DNA of 64,000 nt from Meishania litoralis (lineage in GTDB: Bacteria > Bacteroidota > Bacteroidia > Flavobacteriales > Flavobacteriaceae), in the NCBI RefSeq assembly GCF_042611095.1, contig NZ_JBHFPV010000001.1, forward strand, positions 868,001 through 932,000, written 5' to 3'. Shown piece after piece: positions 45,071 to 53,909 of the stretch (position 1 is the first letter of the stretch; each line of letters starts with the position of its first letter). The position numbers were made by a program, and so were the translations under genes. The notes under the pieces are model-generated. The model worked only from the letters and a program-made list of their open reading frames with translations, searched no databases and was not told where the DNA came from.

Positions 45071-46300
45071 TTAATAATTCCATTCCTCCGTCCATTGCAT
45101 TGACGTTGTATCATTAAAATGGGCAACCTTGGCAAAGATTGGATAATAATCTTTCGAGTAAGTATAATCATACGTTCTGTTGGTTACAAACCTACCATTA
45201 GTACCTTGTTCCGTTTTCATCATTTTGGTGATATTGTTCTTACTTTGCCAATAAAAAGGCCCAAAATCGATGGTCTCCAGGCCTGTTTCAAAGTTCGTGA
45301 CATAAAAGGCGTCGAACCCGAATTGCTCCCTGATAATGGTATAGTACGGGTTAACGTTATTGTCATATTCGTATTCGAATTGTTCACTGAATACAAATCC
45401 GTCGGGAGAGTTCAATTCCGTTGTAATTTTTGCGATGTTTTCCTCGATCCATTCCACCTCTATTTTTTTGGAAGTGGTGCCACTGTCTGTTACGCTGGCA
45501 ATAAAGATTTGGATTGGTTTTGGAGCACTGGTATCTACGATACTAACCCTGTCCTCATAGATAAATGAAATATCTTCAACCAGGTTTGTTCCGCCTAATT
45601 CCCGAATCTCGTGATAAATTCTTGTCAATGCCTCAAAGGGACTGTCATATTCAAACAACCAGCTTTCCGAGCGTTCAATGGAAGACCCTGTAACTGTTTC
45701 CTGCATATCCTTATAATAGTTATATACAAAGGCCTCTTGCATCCCTTGGTAACTTCGCTCTAATTTTTCAGTTGCAGTATCATATTTAAGACCCCAACCC
45801 CTTTGGTTATGATCTTCAAGCTCGTCAAGATACCCGTCGTCGGCATATTCAAAATATTTATCGGCGGTATCTATGGCATGCCTCCTTAAAACTACGATGG
45901 ACGGCGGTTTTACAAAAAAGGACTTTACCGGACTACTTGTCGATGCGCCTTTGGCATCTTTTGCAATTACCTTCCATTGGTATTCCCGATAAAAATCTAA
46001 GGTGTCGATACTCGTAAATGAATTGACCGTTAAAGCTTCTGCCAACAATGAAGTAGGTTCGCCCTGTTTTCCAAGATAAAGGTCATAGGTAACTTCATCA
46101 CCATCGGGATCTAGGGCTTTTTCCCAACTTAAGGTCGGAGTTCGCAGTTCATCTTCGGCCCCGTTCTCTGGTGATAAAAGGGTAAACGCACCCGGCGGAC
46201 GGTTTTGTTCAAGTTGCGGTTCTGGGCCTTCATCTTTACCACAATTGGTCAATAAGAGGAGAACTGTGATTAAAATGATTGTTCCTATATTTTTCATCAT
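45071..46300 (-). CDS. Lipoprotein with N-terminal fibronectin-III-like domain, unknown C-terminal domain
   Basis: From the ATG at 46300 it has about 409 residues with lipobox LLLLTNC. Residues about 30-130 form an FN3-like domain (RPPGAFTLLSPENGA, LSWEKALDPDGDEVTYDLYL, YQWKVIAKDAKGA). The rest is a strand-rich region of YD/RHS-like character, with repeated Tyr-Asp pairs (YEYDNNVNPYYTIIREQ, NRTYDYTYSKDYYP) that is common in Bacteroidota surface lipoproteins. It lies between the Kelch lipoprotein and the haloperoxidase-like gene, with only 4 bp after the former. The function is unknown. Confidence 0.78.
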   Translation of the reverse strand: MMKNIGTIILITVLLLLTNCGKDEGPEPQLEQNRPPGAFTLLSPENGAEDELRTPTLSWEKALDPDGDEVTYDLYLGKQGEPTSLLAEALTVNSFTSIDTLDFYREYQWKVIAKDAKGASTSSPVKSFFVKPPSIVVLRRHAIDTADKYFEYADDGYLDELEDHNQRGWGLKYDTATEKLERSYQGMQEAFVYNYYKDMQETVTGSSIERSESWLFEYDSPFEALTRIYHEIRELGGTNLVEDISFIYEDRVSIVDTSAPKPIQIFIASVTDSGTTSKKIEVEWIEENIAKITTELNSPDGFVFSEQFEYEYDNNVNPYYTIIREQFGFDAFYVTNFETGLETIDFGPFYWQSKNNITKMMKTEQGTNGRFVTNRTYDYTYSKDYYPIFAKVAHFNDTTSMQWTEEWNY

Positions 46301-46304
46301 GTAC

Positions 46305-47570
46305 TTAATTTTGAAAAAAATGATAATCAATGGTCCATACTTCGTTGGTTGCACTACCACCAAGAATCCAGATTTTGTTTCGGTGAAAGAGCGTGGTGAA
46401 CCCGCTTTTTATGGGAAATCGGTTTGTAGGCGAGGCATCGTACCATTCCCTACCATCTTCAGAATACCAGATATCATTTTCGGCACCACCACCGATTACC
46501 CAAATCTTGTCATTAAAGACCAGAACCTTATGAAAGCCCCGTGGCGAAAATTCGGCATGAGCAGTTATTTCGTTCCAAGAAATGCCATCGGTACTGTTCC
46601 AGACATCGTTTTTGAAATCCCCGTTTTCGTCTATACCTCCGATTACCCATAATTTATCTTGGAAGGCGACCGTCTGGTGAAAATTACGCTTGCCGAATGC
46701 GGCCTGTTCTACAGTCCTTGTCCAATTTGAGCCGTCTGAAGAAGCATAGACATCCCCTAGTTTGCCCGAATTATTGGATCCCCCAATAATCCAAAGCATA
46801 TTGTTATATGAAGTAAACGTATGTTCCGCCCGCTCCGTAAAACCCATATTTTGATCCAATTTATTCCATCTTCCTCCATTATCACTGTACCATATATCCG
46901 AAGCAAAAACACCTTCCGCAACACCTCCGGCCACCCACAATGTATCTTCAAAAACTGTAGCGGCGTGAAAGAACCTTGGGGTGAACCGTTCTTCGGAACC
47001 AACAATTAATATTGACCAATTTTTACCGTCCGAACTCTCCCATGGTGTACTGGAGGCCTCTCCATTATCGAAACCGCCCAAGACCCACATTTTTTGATCA
47101 AAGACTACCGAGGTATGGTTTTCTATGGGATAAAAGGGGGTCTGAGCGTCCAACTTTTTGGCATCATCCAAGTTTTTAACCCTGAAAGTAAAAACGATAG
47201 AGCTTGTCTCTCCTTCCTTACCATCTTTGGCTACTACTTTCCAATAATAGTCCCTGGCTGGGGAAAGGGCCATAGTAGATTCCAGCGTAAAGTTGGTACC
47301 GGCAATGTTCTCTGCGACCTTATTGATGGGCTCCTCGATGGTGTCCACATATAGGTCATAGGTAATGCTATCCCCGTCAGGGTCCATGGCCGATTCCCAT
47401 TCAAGCGTTGGAGTCGGGGTGACATCTATAGATTCATCCGGCACATTGATAAGTTCAAATGAAGATGGTGGCTTATTTCCCTTATTTGGGTCAAGTATAA
47501 CATAGTCATCACTACCGCAGGATATTAGAAATAATACACCCACTAAAAAAATGAATTTTCTCTTTTCCAT
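46305..47570 (-). CDS. Lipoprotein with FN3-like domain and Kelch-like beta-propeller
   Basis: This is a 421-residue protein with a lipobox FLISCGS. Residues about 30-130 repeat the FN3-like domain of the downstream lipoprotein (KPPSSFELINVPDES, LEWESAMDPDGDSITYDLYV, YYWKVVAKDGKEGE). Residues 145-421 contain five or six Kelch-like blades, each with a [LI]WV[IL]GG turn (MWVLGGF, LWVAGGV, LWIIGGS, LWVIGGI, IWVIGGG, IWILGGS) and the partner motif SxDGxxW. It is probably surface-exposed and binds ligand or protein. It may be the first gene of the lipoprotein-haloperoxidase operon. No catalytic residues are visible. Confidence 0.82.
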   Translation of the reverse strand: MEKRKFIFLVGVLFLISCGSDDYVILDPNKGNKPPSSFELINVPDESIDVTPTPTLEWESAMDPDGDSITYDLYVDTIEEPINKVAENIAGTNFTLESTMALSPARDYYWKVVAKDGKEGETSSIVFTFRVKNLDDAKKLDAQTPFYPIENHTSVVFDQKMWVLGGFDNGEASSTPWESSDGKNWSILIVGSEERFTPRFFHAATVFEDTLWVAGGVAEGVFASDIWYSDNGGRWNKLDQNMGFTERAEHTFTSYNNMLWIIGGSNNSGKLGDVYASSDGSNWTRTVEQAAFGKRNFHQTVAFQDKLWVIGGIDENGDFKNDVWNSTDGISWNEITAHAEFSPRGFHKVLVFNDKIWVIGGGAENDIWYSEDGREWYDASPTNRFPIKSGFTTLFHRNKIWILGGSATNEVWTIDYHFFQN

Positions 47571-47761
47571 TATATCTAAATTTTGAACTAGGGTAGTTCC
47601 AACATGTTAAATCTGGCAAAAAAGAGGTAGAACCTTTATCTCTTGGCAGAATTGAAATGTTTTGTATCCCTTCTATTATAATAATGGCAAGGTAAAAATG
47701 AAGTAGCGGAAAGCATTTTCCCAAAAACTCAAATAATGTTCTCTAAAGCTCATTTTTGTGC

Positions 47762-48634
47762 TCAAGAGTATATGTTCCGGAAAGATTTTCGGAGCTTAAG
47801 AGGAGGTTGTTTGTACTTTTCCTTGAAAACCCTTACGAAATGTGAAGTATTCTCGAAACCGGCATCTAGCGTAATTTCACTGATATTAAGGTTCGTGGTT
47901 TCAAGTAGATACTTACCGTATTCCAGTCGCTTGTTTTTAAGCCATTTGCCAGGGGAAGTACCATATTTTTTAGAAAAATCCCGATTGAATGTTGCGAGGC
48001 TTCTTCCACTTAATTTGGCAAAGTCCGTCATACTCAGATTGAAGACGAAGTTTTCTTCCATGACCCTTTCGAGGGATATTTTGACGCTACTCGATGTTTC
48101 GATAAAATAAGAGGTCAGTGCCGGATTATGGTCCTGGGTCATAATATTTATGATTAGTTCCCTGAACTTTATGCCCAAAAGATCTTTTGATGGGGCTGAG
48201 CGCAAGGAAAAGTAATTGAGCACTGAATTGAAGTAATCTAATAAGGTTCTGTCAAGATGCAAGGGTATGACCGTATCGGAATGTTTTGAACAAGACTTAA
48301 TTTGGTTCGAAGGCAAATGGTCTTTAACAACGGACTTAATAAATTCATCGGGGATAAAGATGAGCAGTGCACAAAATTCCCCATTCAATATTTTGAAGAC
48401 GCGATGCGCTCCCTTGGTAAGAAATGCGCCGTCACCGACCTTGAATATATATTCTTGTTTAGGGGTCTTCCATTTGGCACCGCCTTTTGTGACGTAGCAA
48501 AAATAATTTTTATCGACCCAATAATCCAGTGGCGAAACCTCAATAGGGCAATCATATGCCGTAAACAAGAGTTCATCGACGAAGAATTGTCTGAATACCG
48601 GGTTGTCCTTTACAAAATTATAAAAATCGAGCAT
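47762..48634 (-). CDS. AraC-family transcriptional regulator
   Basis: This is a 290-residue protein. The N-terminal cupin-like domain has the pattern VGDGAFLTKGAHRVFKI. The C-terminal pair of helix-turn-helix motifs (about 190-285) includes MTDFAKLSGRSLATFNRDFSKKYGTSPGKWLKNKRLEYGKYLL and ISEITLDAGFENTSHFVRVFKEKY, split here only by reading order. It lies 191 bp upstream of the Kelch lipoprotein on the same strand, so it may regulate that group. The inducer is unknown. Confidence 0.9.
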   Translation of the reverse strand: MLDFYNFVKDNPVFRQFFVDELLFTAYDCPIEVSPLDYWVDKNYFCYVTKGGAKWKTPKQEYIFKVGDGAFLTKGAHRVFKILNGEFCALLIFIPDEFIKSVVKDHLPSNQIKSCSKHSDTVIPLHLDRTLLDYFNSVLNYFSLRSAPSKDLLGIKFRELIINIMTQDHNPALTSYFIETSSSVKISLERVMEENFVFNLSMTDFAKLSGRSLATFNRDFSKKYGTSPGKWLKNKRLEYGKYLLETTNLNISEITLDAGFENTSHFVRVFKEKYKQPPLKLRKSFRNIYS

Positions 48635-48898
48635 GGTAGGATATAAATCACAATATCTTCAGATAAACAAACTCTAAAAAACAATATAGATACGTTATGC
48701 GACTAACTTATATTCATCAAGTTAACGAATTTTCAATCGAAAATGAACAGGATTTTGCAGAAAAACCATGCTGCTGTTTTAAGAGAAAGCCCAATAGTAA
48801 TGCAGTCAATAGTCCGTGCAATCGACAAAGCTTTTTAAATTTTTCCTTATTCCCTTTCAATTACTATGGTCGTTTTTTAGAATTGCCTATACCAAATA

Positions 48899-51199
48899 CT
48901 ATTCTGCCGCTATCTCCAAGCTCACCTTTATCGACTTACTGATCGGGGTCCTACTTTTTTCCGCAAAATGGTTATATGGCACCAAAACATTGGTTTCCGG
49001 AAAGTAGGCCGCCAAATTTCCTTTCGGTATTTTATAAGGAATGACCAAAAACCGTTGTGCCGTGCGTATACGATTGTCATAATTGCTCTTGATATTTACG
49101 ACATCAAACTTGTTTAGATTCAGGGATTGCATATCACCGGGATTCATAAATAATACCCTCCTTTCATTATAGACCCCCCTGTACCGATCATCAAGTCCGT
49201 AAATGGTGGTATTGAACTGGTCGTGCGACCTGATGGTCATCAACATAAATTCGTTCTTGCCCTGTCGCTGGTCGGGCAAATCGTTAATGGTGATTTGGGC
49301 CCTACCGTTCGGAAGTTTGCTGAAATCGCGTTCACGAACATTGTTGGGCAGATAATACCCCGTGCCCTTTGAACGCTCGGTAGTGTTTTCAAATCCCTTT
49401 GCTACCTTATCGATATATTCCCGAATCAAATCAAAATCATTCCCCAAGACGAGCCAGTCCACGGAATGATTTCCTTTGAAATAGGCATGTGCCATTTTTG
49501 CAATAAGCTCGGGTTCGCTAATAATATTACAGGAGGCAGGTTTGAGCAACCCTTTGGACTGTGTGACACGACCCATACTGTTCTCTACCGTAAAATAACG
49601 CTGTTTCCCGTCTTTTATATCTTTTTCCGATCGGCCGATAGTGGGCAAAATCAATGCCGTTTTGCCCGTAACAAGATGGGTACGGTTCAGTTTTGTGCTC
49701 ACCTGGACCGTCAGGTCACATCGCTGTAACGCATCTGCCGTATATTCAGTATCGGAAGCGGCCATCAAAAAATTGCCACCCAGGCACATAAAAACCTTGG
49801 TTCTGCCTTCATGCATGGCCCTTATGGCACCGACCGTATCGACACCCTCTTTGATCGGTGGTGTAAACCCCAAATGTTTTTCGATGCGTTCGTTCAACGA
49901 TTCGTCGACATAATGCATAATGCCCACACTTCGGTCGCCTTGTACATTGCTGTGGCCGCGCACGGGGCATGTACCGGCATTCGGTTTTCCAATAGCGCCC
50001 TTGAGCAATAATAAGTTCACATACTCGCGAATATTGGCTACCCCATTTTTATGCTGTGTCAGGCCCATCGCCCAACAAATGATGATCTTTGATCTACCGG
50101 CCAAAAGCGAAACCGCTTTCTCGACACGCTTTTGGTCGACCCCGCTCAGCCGCAACAATTCATCCTCATCATACTTGGCAAGGTCGGCGATAAGTTCTTC
50201 ATAACCTTCGGCATAGGTTTCCAAAAACTGATGGTCGAAAACCGCACGGTCTTTGGCATCGAGGTCGGCCAATTTTTTAAGGATCAATTTGACCAAAGGA
50301 ATATCTTGGTTGATCTTAACGGGCAAATGCAGGTCGGCCATGCCCTGTCCAGAACCGATCCACCCGTTTAAATGTTGCGGATTCTTGAAACTTACGAGTC
50401 CGGTTTCCTCAAGTGGATTGATACTTATGACTTTCCCGCCGTTCTTTTTACACTTTTCAAGGGCCGAAAGCATTCGCGGATGGTTCGTGCCGGGGTTCTG
50501 CCCCGCCACTATGATTACTTCCGCGCCGTAGAAATCTTCCAGTTTGACAGAACCTTTTCCGATTCCCAAAGTTTCGCTCAGGGCCACTCCACTTGATTCG
50601 TGGCACATATTGGAGCAATCGGGCATATTGTTGGTTCCGAAGGCACGGGCGAACATTCCATACAAAAAAGCGGCCTCGTTGCTCGACCTTCCGGAGGTAT
50701 AAAAAATCGCCTCGTCAGGCGAATCGAGCTTATGCAATTCGTCCGAGATCAAATCGAAGGCTTCTTCCCATTCGATGGGTTCGTAATGAATACTTCCCGG
50801 GCGCAATACCAGCGGTTCGACCAAACGCCCGAACTTATTCAGTTCATAATCGGTAAGAAGGGAAAGTGCTTCAACGGAATGTTTTTCAAAAAAATCGGCA
50901 TCGACCTTTTTCATGGTCGCCTCATCGGCCAAGGCCTTGGCCCCATTTTCACAGAACTCACCGATTTTCGAAGGCTTTTCAGGGTCGGGCCAAGCACAGC
51001 TAGGGCAGTCAAAACCATCTTTTTGATTCATTTCGAGCAATGCCCGCATCGACCGAACGACACCCATTTCCCTAAAACTATGCTCCATGGCGGCCTTTAC
51101 CCCCAAAGCCCCTGCAGCTACCTGCAGAGGTTCTTTAAGGTCAATGCCCGTAAAATCTTCAGAGCCTTGTATCGAAACGTTTCTTCGAAATTCTTGCAT
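48899..51199 (-). CDS. FdhF/YdeP-type molybdopterin oxidoreductase
   Basis: This is a 766-residue protein of the DMSO-reductase superfamily. An N-terminal CPSCAWPDP with FCENGAK marks the FdhF/YdeP group. It has molybdopterin-binding segments FYTSGRSSNEAAFLYG, MCHESSGVALSETLG and IIVAGQNPGTNHPRML, and the C-terminal MopB-binding domain (TIRSHDQFNTTIYG, NPGDMQSLNLNKFD). It has no signal peptide, so it is cytoplasmic. The physiological substrate of this group is uncertain, and E. coli YdeP is linked to acid resistance. A small partner gene lies 35 bp upstream. No fdhD or molybdenum-cofactor genes are in view. Confidence 0.92.
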   Translation of the reverse strand: MQEFRRNVSIQGSEDFTGIDLKEPLQVAAGALGVKAAMEHSFREMGVVRSMRALLEMNQKDGFDCPSCAWPDPEKPSKIGEFCENGAKALADEATMKKVDADFFEKHSVEALSLLTDYELNKFGRLVEPLVLRPGSIHYEPIEWEEAFDLISDELHKLDSPDEAIFYTSGRSSNEAAFLYGMFARAFGTNNMPDCSNMCHESSGVALSETLGIGKGSVKLEDFYGAEVIIVAGQNPGTNHPRMLSALEKCKKNGGKVISINPLEETGLVSFKNPQHLNGWIGSGQGMADLHLPVKINQDIPLVKLILKKLADLDAKDRAVFDHQFLETYAEGYEELIADLAKYDEDELLRLSGVDQKRVEKAVSLLAGRSKIIICWAMGLTQHKNGVANIREYVNLLLLKGAIGKPNAGTCPVRGHSNVQGDRSVGIMHYVDESLNERIEKHLGFTPPIKEGVDTVGAIRAMHEGRTKVFMCLGGNFLMAASDTEYTADALQRCDLTVQVSTKLNRTHLVTGKTALILPTIGRSEKDIKDGKQRYFTVENSMGRVTQSKGLLKPASCNIISEPELIAKMAHAYFKGNHSVDWLVLGNDFDLIREYIDKVAKGFENTTERSKGTGYYLPNNVRERDFSKLPNGRAQITINDLPDQRQGKNEFMLMTIRSHDQFNTTIYGLDDRYRGVYNERRVLFMNPGDMQSLNLNKFDVVNIKSNYDNRIRTAQRFLVIPYKIPKGNLAAYFPETNVLVPYNHFAEKSRTPISKSIKVSLEIAAE

Positions 51200-51234
51200 G
51201 TGATAATATACTTTTTACATTCCGACAAAATGAA

Positions 51235-51600
51235 TCAACAAGCCTTCGGATTTGGATAATTGTCCGATTGATCCTCAGCGGTATTTTCAAGACAGGCAAA
51301 ATCTTTTTCGAGCAACAAAAAGAGTTCCTTGCCATTGTCGAGCCGAAACATATTCTGAAAACCGACCTCATCATTGGCCTCCCAATCACCCAGTTCATTT
51401 TTGGGCAACAGAAGCGTTATTGTATTATCATTGAACCTTGCCGTTAATTGTCGTACCTCGTTTGAAATCGCCACTGCATACGAAAAAAAAGTGTTGTCGA
51501 ATTCCGTCCGTTCCTCGAACCGCCCATCGGTACAGAGTACTTTTACCTCGGTCCGGGTCAAACGAAAGCGAATCGAATTACCTTTTATCCTAATTTTCAT
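51235..51600 (-). CDS. Small cytoplasmic protein (DUF7009 type) beside the molybdoenzyme
   Basis: The 121-residue protein starts MKIRIKGNSIRFRLTRTEV and is rich in beta strands (VRQLTARFNDNTITLLLPK). It ends with acidic DWEANDEVGF, LFLLLEKDFACLE and a Cys-terminated tail. I recognise it only as an uncharacterised family that often begins MKIRIKGN. It is 35 bp upstream of the FdhF/YdeP-type gene on the same strand, so it probably belongs to its operon and may help maturation or regulation (inferred). No catalytic motif is visible. Confidence 0.7.
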   Translation of the reverse strand: MKIRIKGNSIRFRLTRTEVKVLCTDGRFEERTEFDNTFFSYAVAISNEVRQLTARFNDNTITLLLPKNELGDWEANDEVGFQNMFRLDNGKELFLLLEKDFACLENTAEDQSDNYPNPKAC

Positions 51601-51701
51601 ATACTTATATCACTTTTCAATCGTATTCCGTCTAAGGTAACAAATAAATAATATTCGTACTTTAGAAGATGATTGTCCAACATCAGCCAAATTCACCTAT
51701 T

Positions 51702-52514
51702 ATGATTGCCAACTTTAGCCAATACGGGATTAAGAAATTATTTTTGCCAATTACCAGTGTCGTTCTCTTGGTTTTTGGCTCGTGTAAGGATAAGGCCCAA
51801 GAAAAGCCGACCGAAGCTATGGTCGAAGAAGTCGGAACTGCTGACGGGTTCGAGTCGATTTTTGATGGAAGCACTCTTAACAATTGGGATGGCGATCCTA
51901 CCTACTGGCGCGTGGAAAACGGAAGCCTAATTGGAGAAATTACCCCGGAAACCCTTTTGGATGCCAATACCTTTATTATTTGGCAAGGCGGCGAGCCCTC
52001 TGATTTTGAGCTTAAGTTAGAATTCCGAATTTCGGAAAATGGCAATAGTGGCATCAATTATCGTAGTGAACTTTTAGATACGATTCCCTTTGCGCTTCGA
52101 GGGTATCAAGCCGATATTGACGGTAAGCATCGGTATACCGGCCAAAATTATGAAGAAAGAAAGCGTACGACCTTGGCCTATCGCGGTGAAAAGGCAGAAA
52201 TCTCAACACAAGAAAATGCTTCAGAGCCCGAATCGCTAAGAAACAATGTACAAAGAAACGCATGGCAAAGCCGAAAAGTATTGGAGTCGCTAGGACACAT
52301 GGATTCGCTAAAAACGAAGATTAATAATGATTGGAACGAAGCACATTTGGTCGTTAAGGGCAATACCATGCAACATTTTATCAACGGTATTTTGATGAGC
52401 GAGGTAATCGACAACGACTCTGTCAACAGAAATGCTTCTGGCAAACTAGGTATGCAAGTACATGTAGGGCCGCCCATGAAAGTCGAGTATCGGAATATTT
52501 CATTAAAACAATAA
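51702..52514 (+). CDS. DUF1080 (3-keto-disaccharide hydrolase-type) lipoprotein
   Basis: From the ATG at 51702 it has 270 residues with lipobox LVFGSC (position 28). An ATG at 51669 would add 11 residues. The concanavalin-like jelly roll of DUF1080 is clear: FESIFDGSTLNNWDGDPTYW, then VENGSLIGE, FELKLEFRISENGNSGINYRS, AHLVVKGNTMQHFINGILM and KVEYRNISLK. Characterised members hydrolyse 3-keto-glycosides. It lies on the plus strand between minus-strand genes. A second, more distant DUF1080 gene lies at 60573. Confidence 0.9.
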   Translation: MIANFSQYGIKKLFLPITSVVLLVFGSCKDKAQEKPTEAMVEEVGTADGFESIFDGSTLNNWDGDPTYWRVENGSLIGEITPETLLDANTFIIWQGGEPSDFELKLEFRISENGNSGINYRSELLDTIPFALRGYQADIDGKHRYTGQNYEERKRTTLAYRGEKAEISTQENASEPESLRNNVQRNAWQSRKVLESLGHMDSLKTKINNDWNEAHLVVKGNTMQHFINGILMSEVIDNDSVNRNASGKLGMQVHVGPPMKVEYRNISLKQ

Positions 52515-52522
52515 TCACCCTG

Positions 52523-53827
52523 TTATAAGATTGTCGGAAAGTCTTCTGCGTGCAAAGGCCCGTATGATTCCCACCAATACCAAGCGGTCACCCTGCGCAT
52601 GGCATATAAATCTTTTCCATCGGTTCTCACATTGATCATACCGTTCAATCGTTTTTTGAACAATCGGGCACCGATTATATCGTTAATGCTCAATGAGCCA
52701 TCGGGCACTACTTCCATCAAATCAATTTCATTGACATCGGTAAAAGTGCTGGCGATTTCCGTTGAAAAGACCAATGGGGCCCTTGAGCGCGAAGCCAAGC
52801 CAATGGCCCCTATAAAATTGGCGCGCGGATGCCCATGGTCTGGTGAGTCACCCGAAGATACGACCGAAATTTGAGGGCGGACGGCCGCAAGAAACGGGGG
52901 ATGGAATTCGTGGCTACCATGATGCGGTGTTTTCAGCACATTGGCACGTAATTTCTGTTCAGTTCCCGGATGTTCCAACAAATATTTGCTGCCTTCGATG
53001 TTCACATCACCTGAAAACAATATCCGTACTTTATCATATTGTATGGAAAAAACGACCGAATGACCATTAATGGTGTGCGGATGGTTCTTGAACCATTTAA
53101 ACCTCGGATTTCCCACTGCGTCATGTGCTATAACAGGACCCAATATTTCCATAGCTATAACTGGATCGCCAGTGTCAACAAATCCCGTTTCATGGTTTAC
53201 CGCGGTATAAATAATATTTTTCTGTTGTATCAAGGCGATCCAATCATCGAACGGATTGCGCAGCTGCAAATTTTGTAGATCGGCCAATCCCGAATGATAC
53301 GTTGTCAAATAATTACCATCGGCACTGCGGTCTCCCGATTTCTCATCCATCCCGTCAAAAAGCCCTATTCCGTTATGAAGAATCCGTTTGACCTCGATTT
53401 TCGGATGTTCAAGAATATCTATCAATCCTTTAAGATGATCTCCATCGGCATGGCTCAAGACCATTAGGTCGATAACTAAATCGGGCGAAGCAAGATCCGC
53501 CAGTTGGTATTTCCACTGCAAAAAGCCCTTTGCCTGACCATTGGCACCACCATCGATCAAGATTTTTTTTCGATTTGGGGTCACCACCAAGGCCGCATCT
53601 CCTTGACCTACATCAATAAAGTAGATTTCCAATTCGCCATTTACCATCAATTCATCGGTGTTGACATATCCTTCATACTTATTTCGATAGGTGGCCTTGA
53701 TCCTACCGTTCATGGGCTGACCGCTGGTCTTGACCTCTTCGCCATAAATCAATATTTGTTCATAACCGCCATCCGTATCGTTCGTATAAAGTTTTGCGGT
53801 TTTCTTTTTGATATAACGGGTCTCCAT
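52523..53827 (-). CDS. MBL-fold hydrolase (ComEC-like metallo-hydrolase domain)
   Basis: From the ATG at 53827 it has 434 residues. An N-terminal part of about 65 residues (SH3-like, KLYTNDTDGGYEQILIYGEEV) precedes a metallo-beta-lactamase domain. This has YFIDVGQGDAALV and LSHADGDHLKG (the HxHxDH motif with Ala), then KTPHHGSHEFH and VVSSGDSPDHGHPR. The order resembles the DNA-processing domain of ComEC but without its membrane part, and there is no signal peptide. The substrate could be nucleic acid or a small phosphoester. It converges with the DUF1080 gene, 8 bp away. Confidence 0.85.
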   Translation of the reverse strand: METRYIKKKTAKLYTNDTDGGYEQILIYGEEVKTSGQPMNGRIKATYRNKYEGYVNTDELMVNGELEIYFIDVGQGDAALVVTPNRKKILIDGGANGQAKGFLQWKYQLADLASPDLVIDLMVLSHADGDHLKGLIDILEHPKIEVKRILHNGIGLFDGMDEKSGDRSADGNYLTTYHSGLADLQNLQLRNPFDDWIALIQQKNIIYTAVNHETGFVDTGDPVIAMEILGPVIAHDAVGNPRFKWFKNHPHTINGHSVVFSIQYDKVRILFSGDVNIEGSKYLLEHPGTEQKLRANVLKTPHHGSHEFHPPFLAAVRPQISVVSSGDSPDHGHPRANFIGAIGLASRSRAPLVFSTEIASTFTDVNEIDLMEVVPDGSLSINDIIGARLFKKRLNGMINVRTDGKDLYAMRRVTAWYWWESYGPLHAEDFPTIL

Positions 53828-53909
53828 GATGAACTTGTTTATTTGGGTGGACAAAAACAGATGTAGGGTAATTCTTTAAAAATAAGGTTCTTCGAATACT
53901 GAGGAAAAA

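Noticed and set aside
48697..49007. Overlapping small frames upstream of the AraC-type gene and at the 3' end of the molybdoenzyme gene
   Set aside because: They extend into the molybdoenzyme gene on the other strand and have no recognisable sequence.
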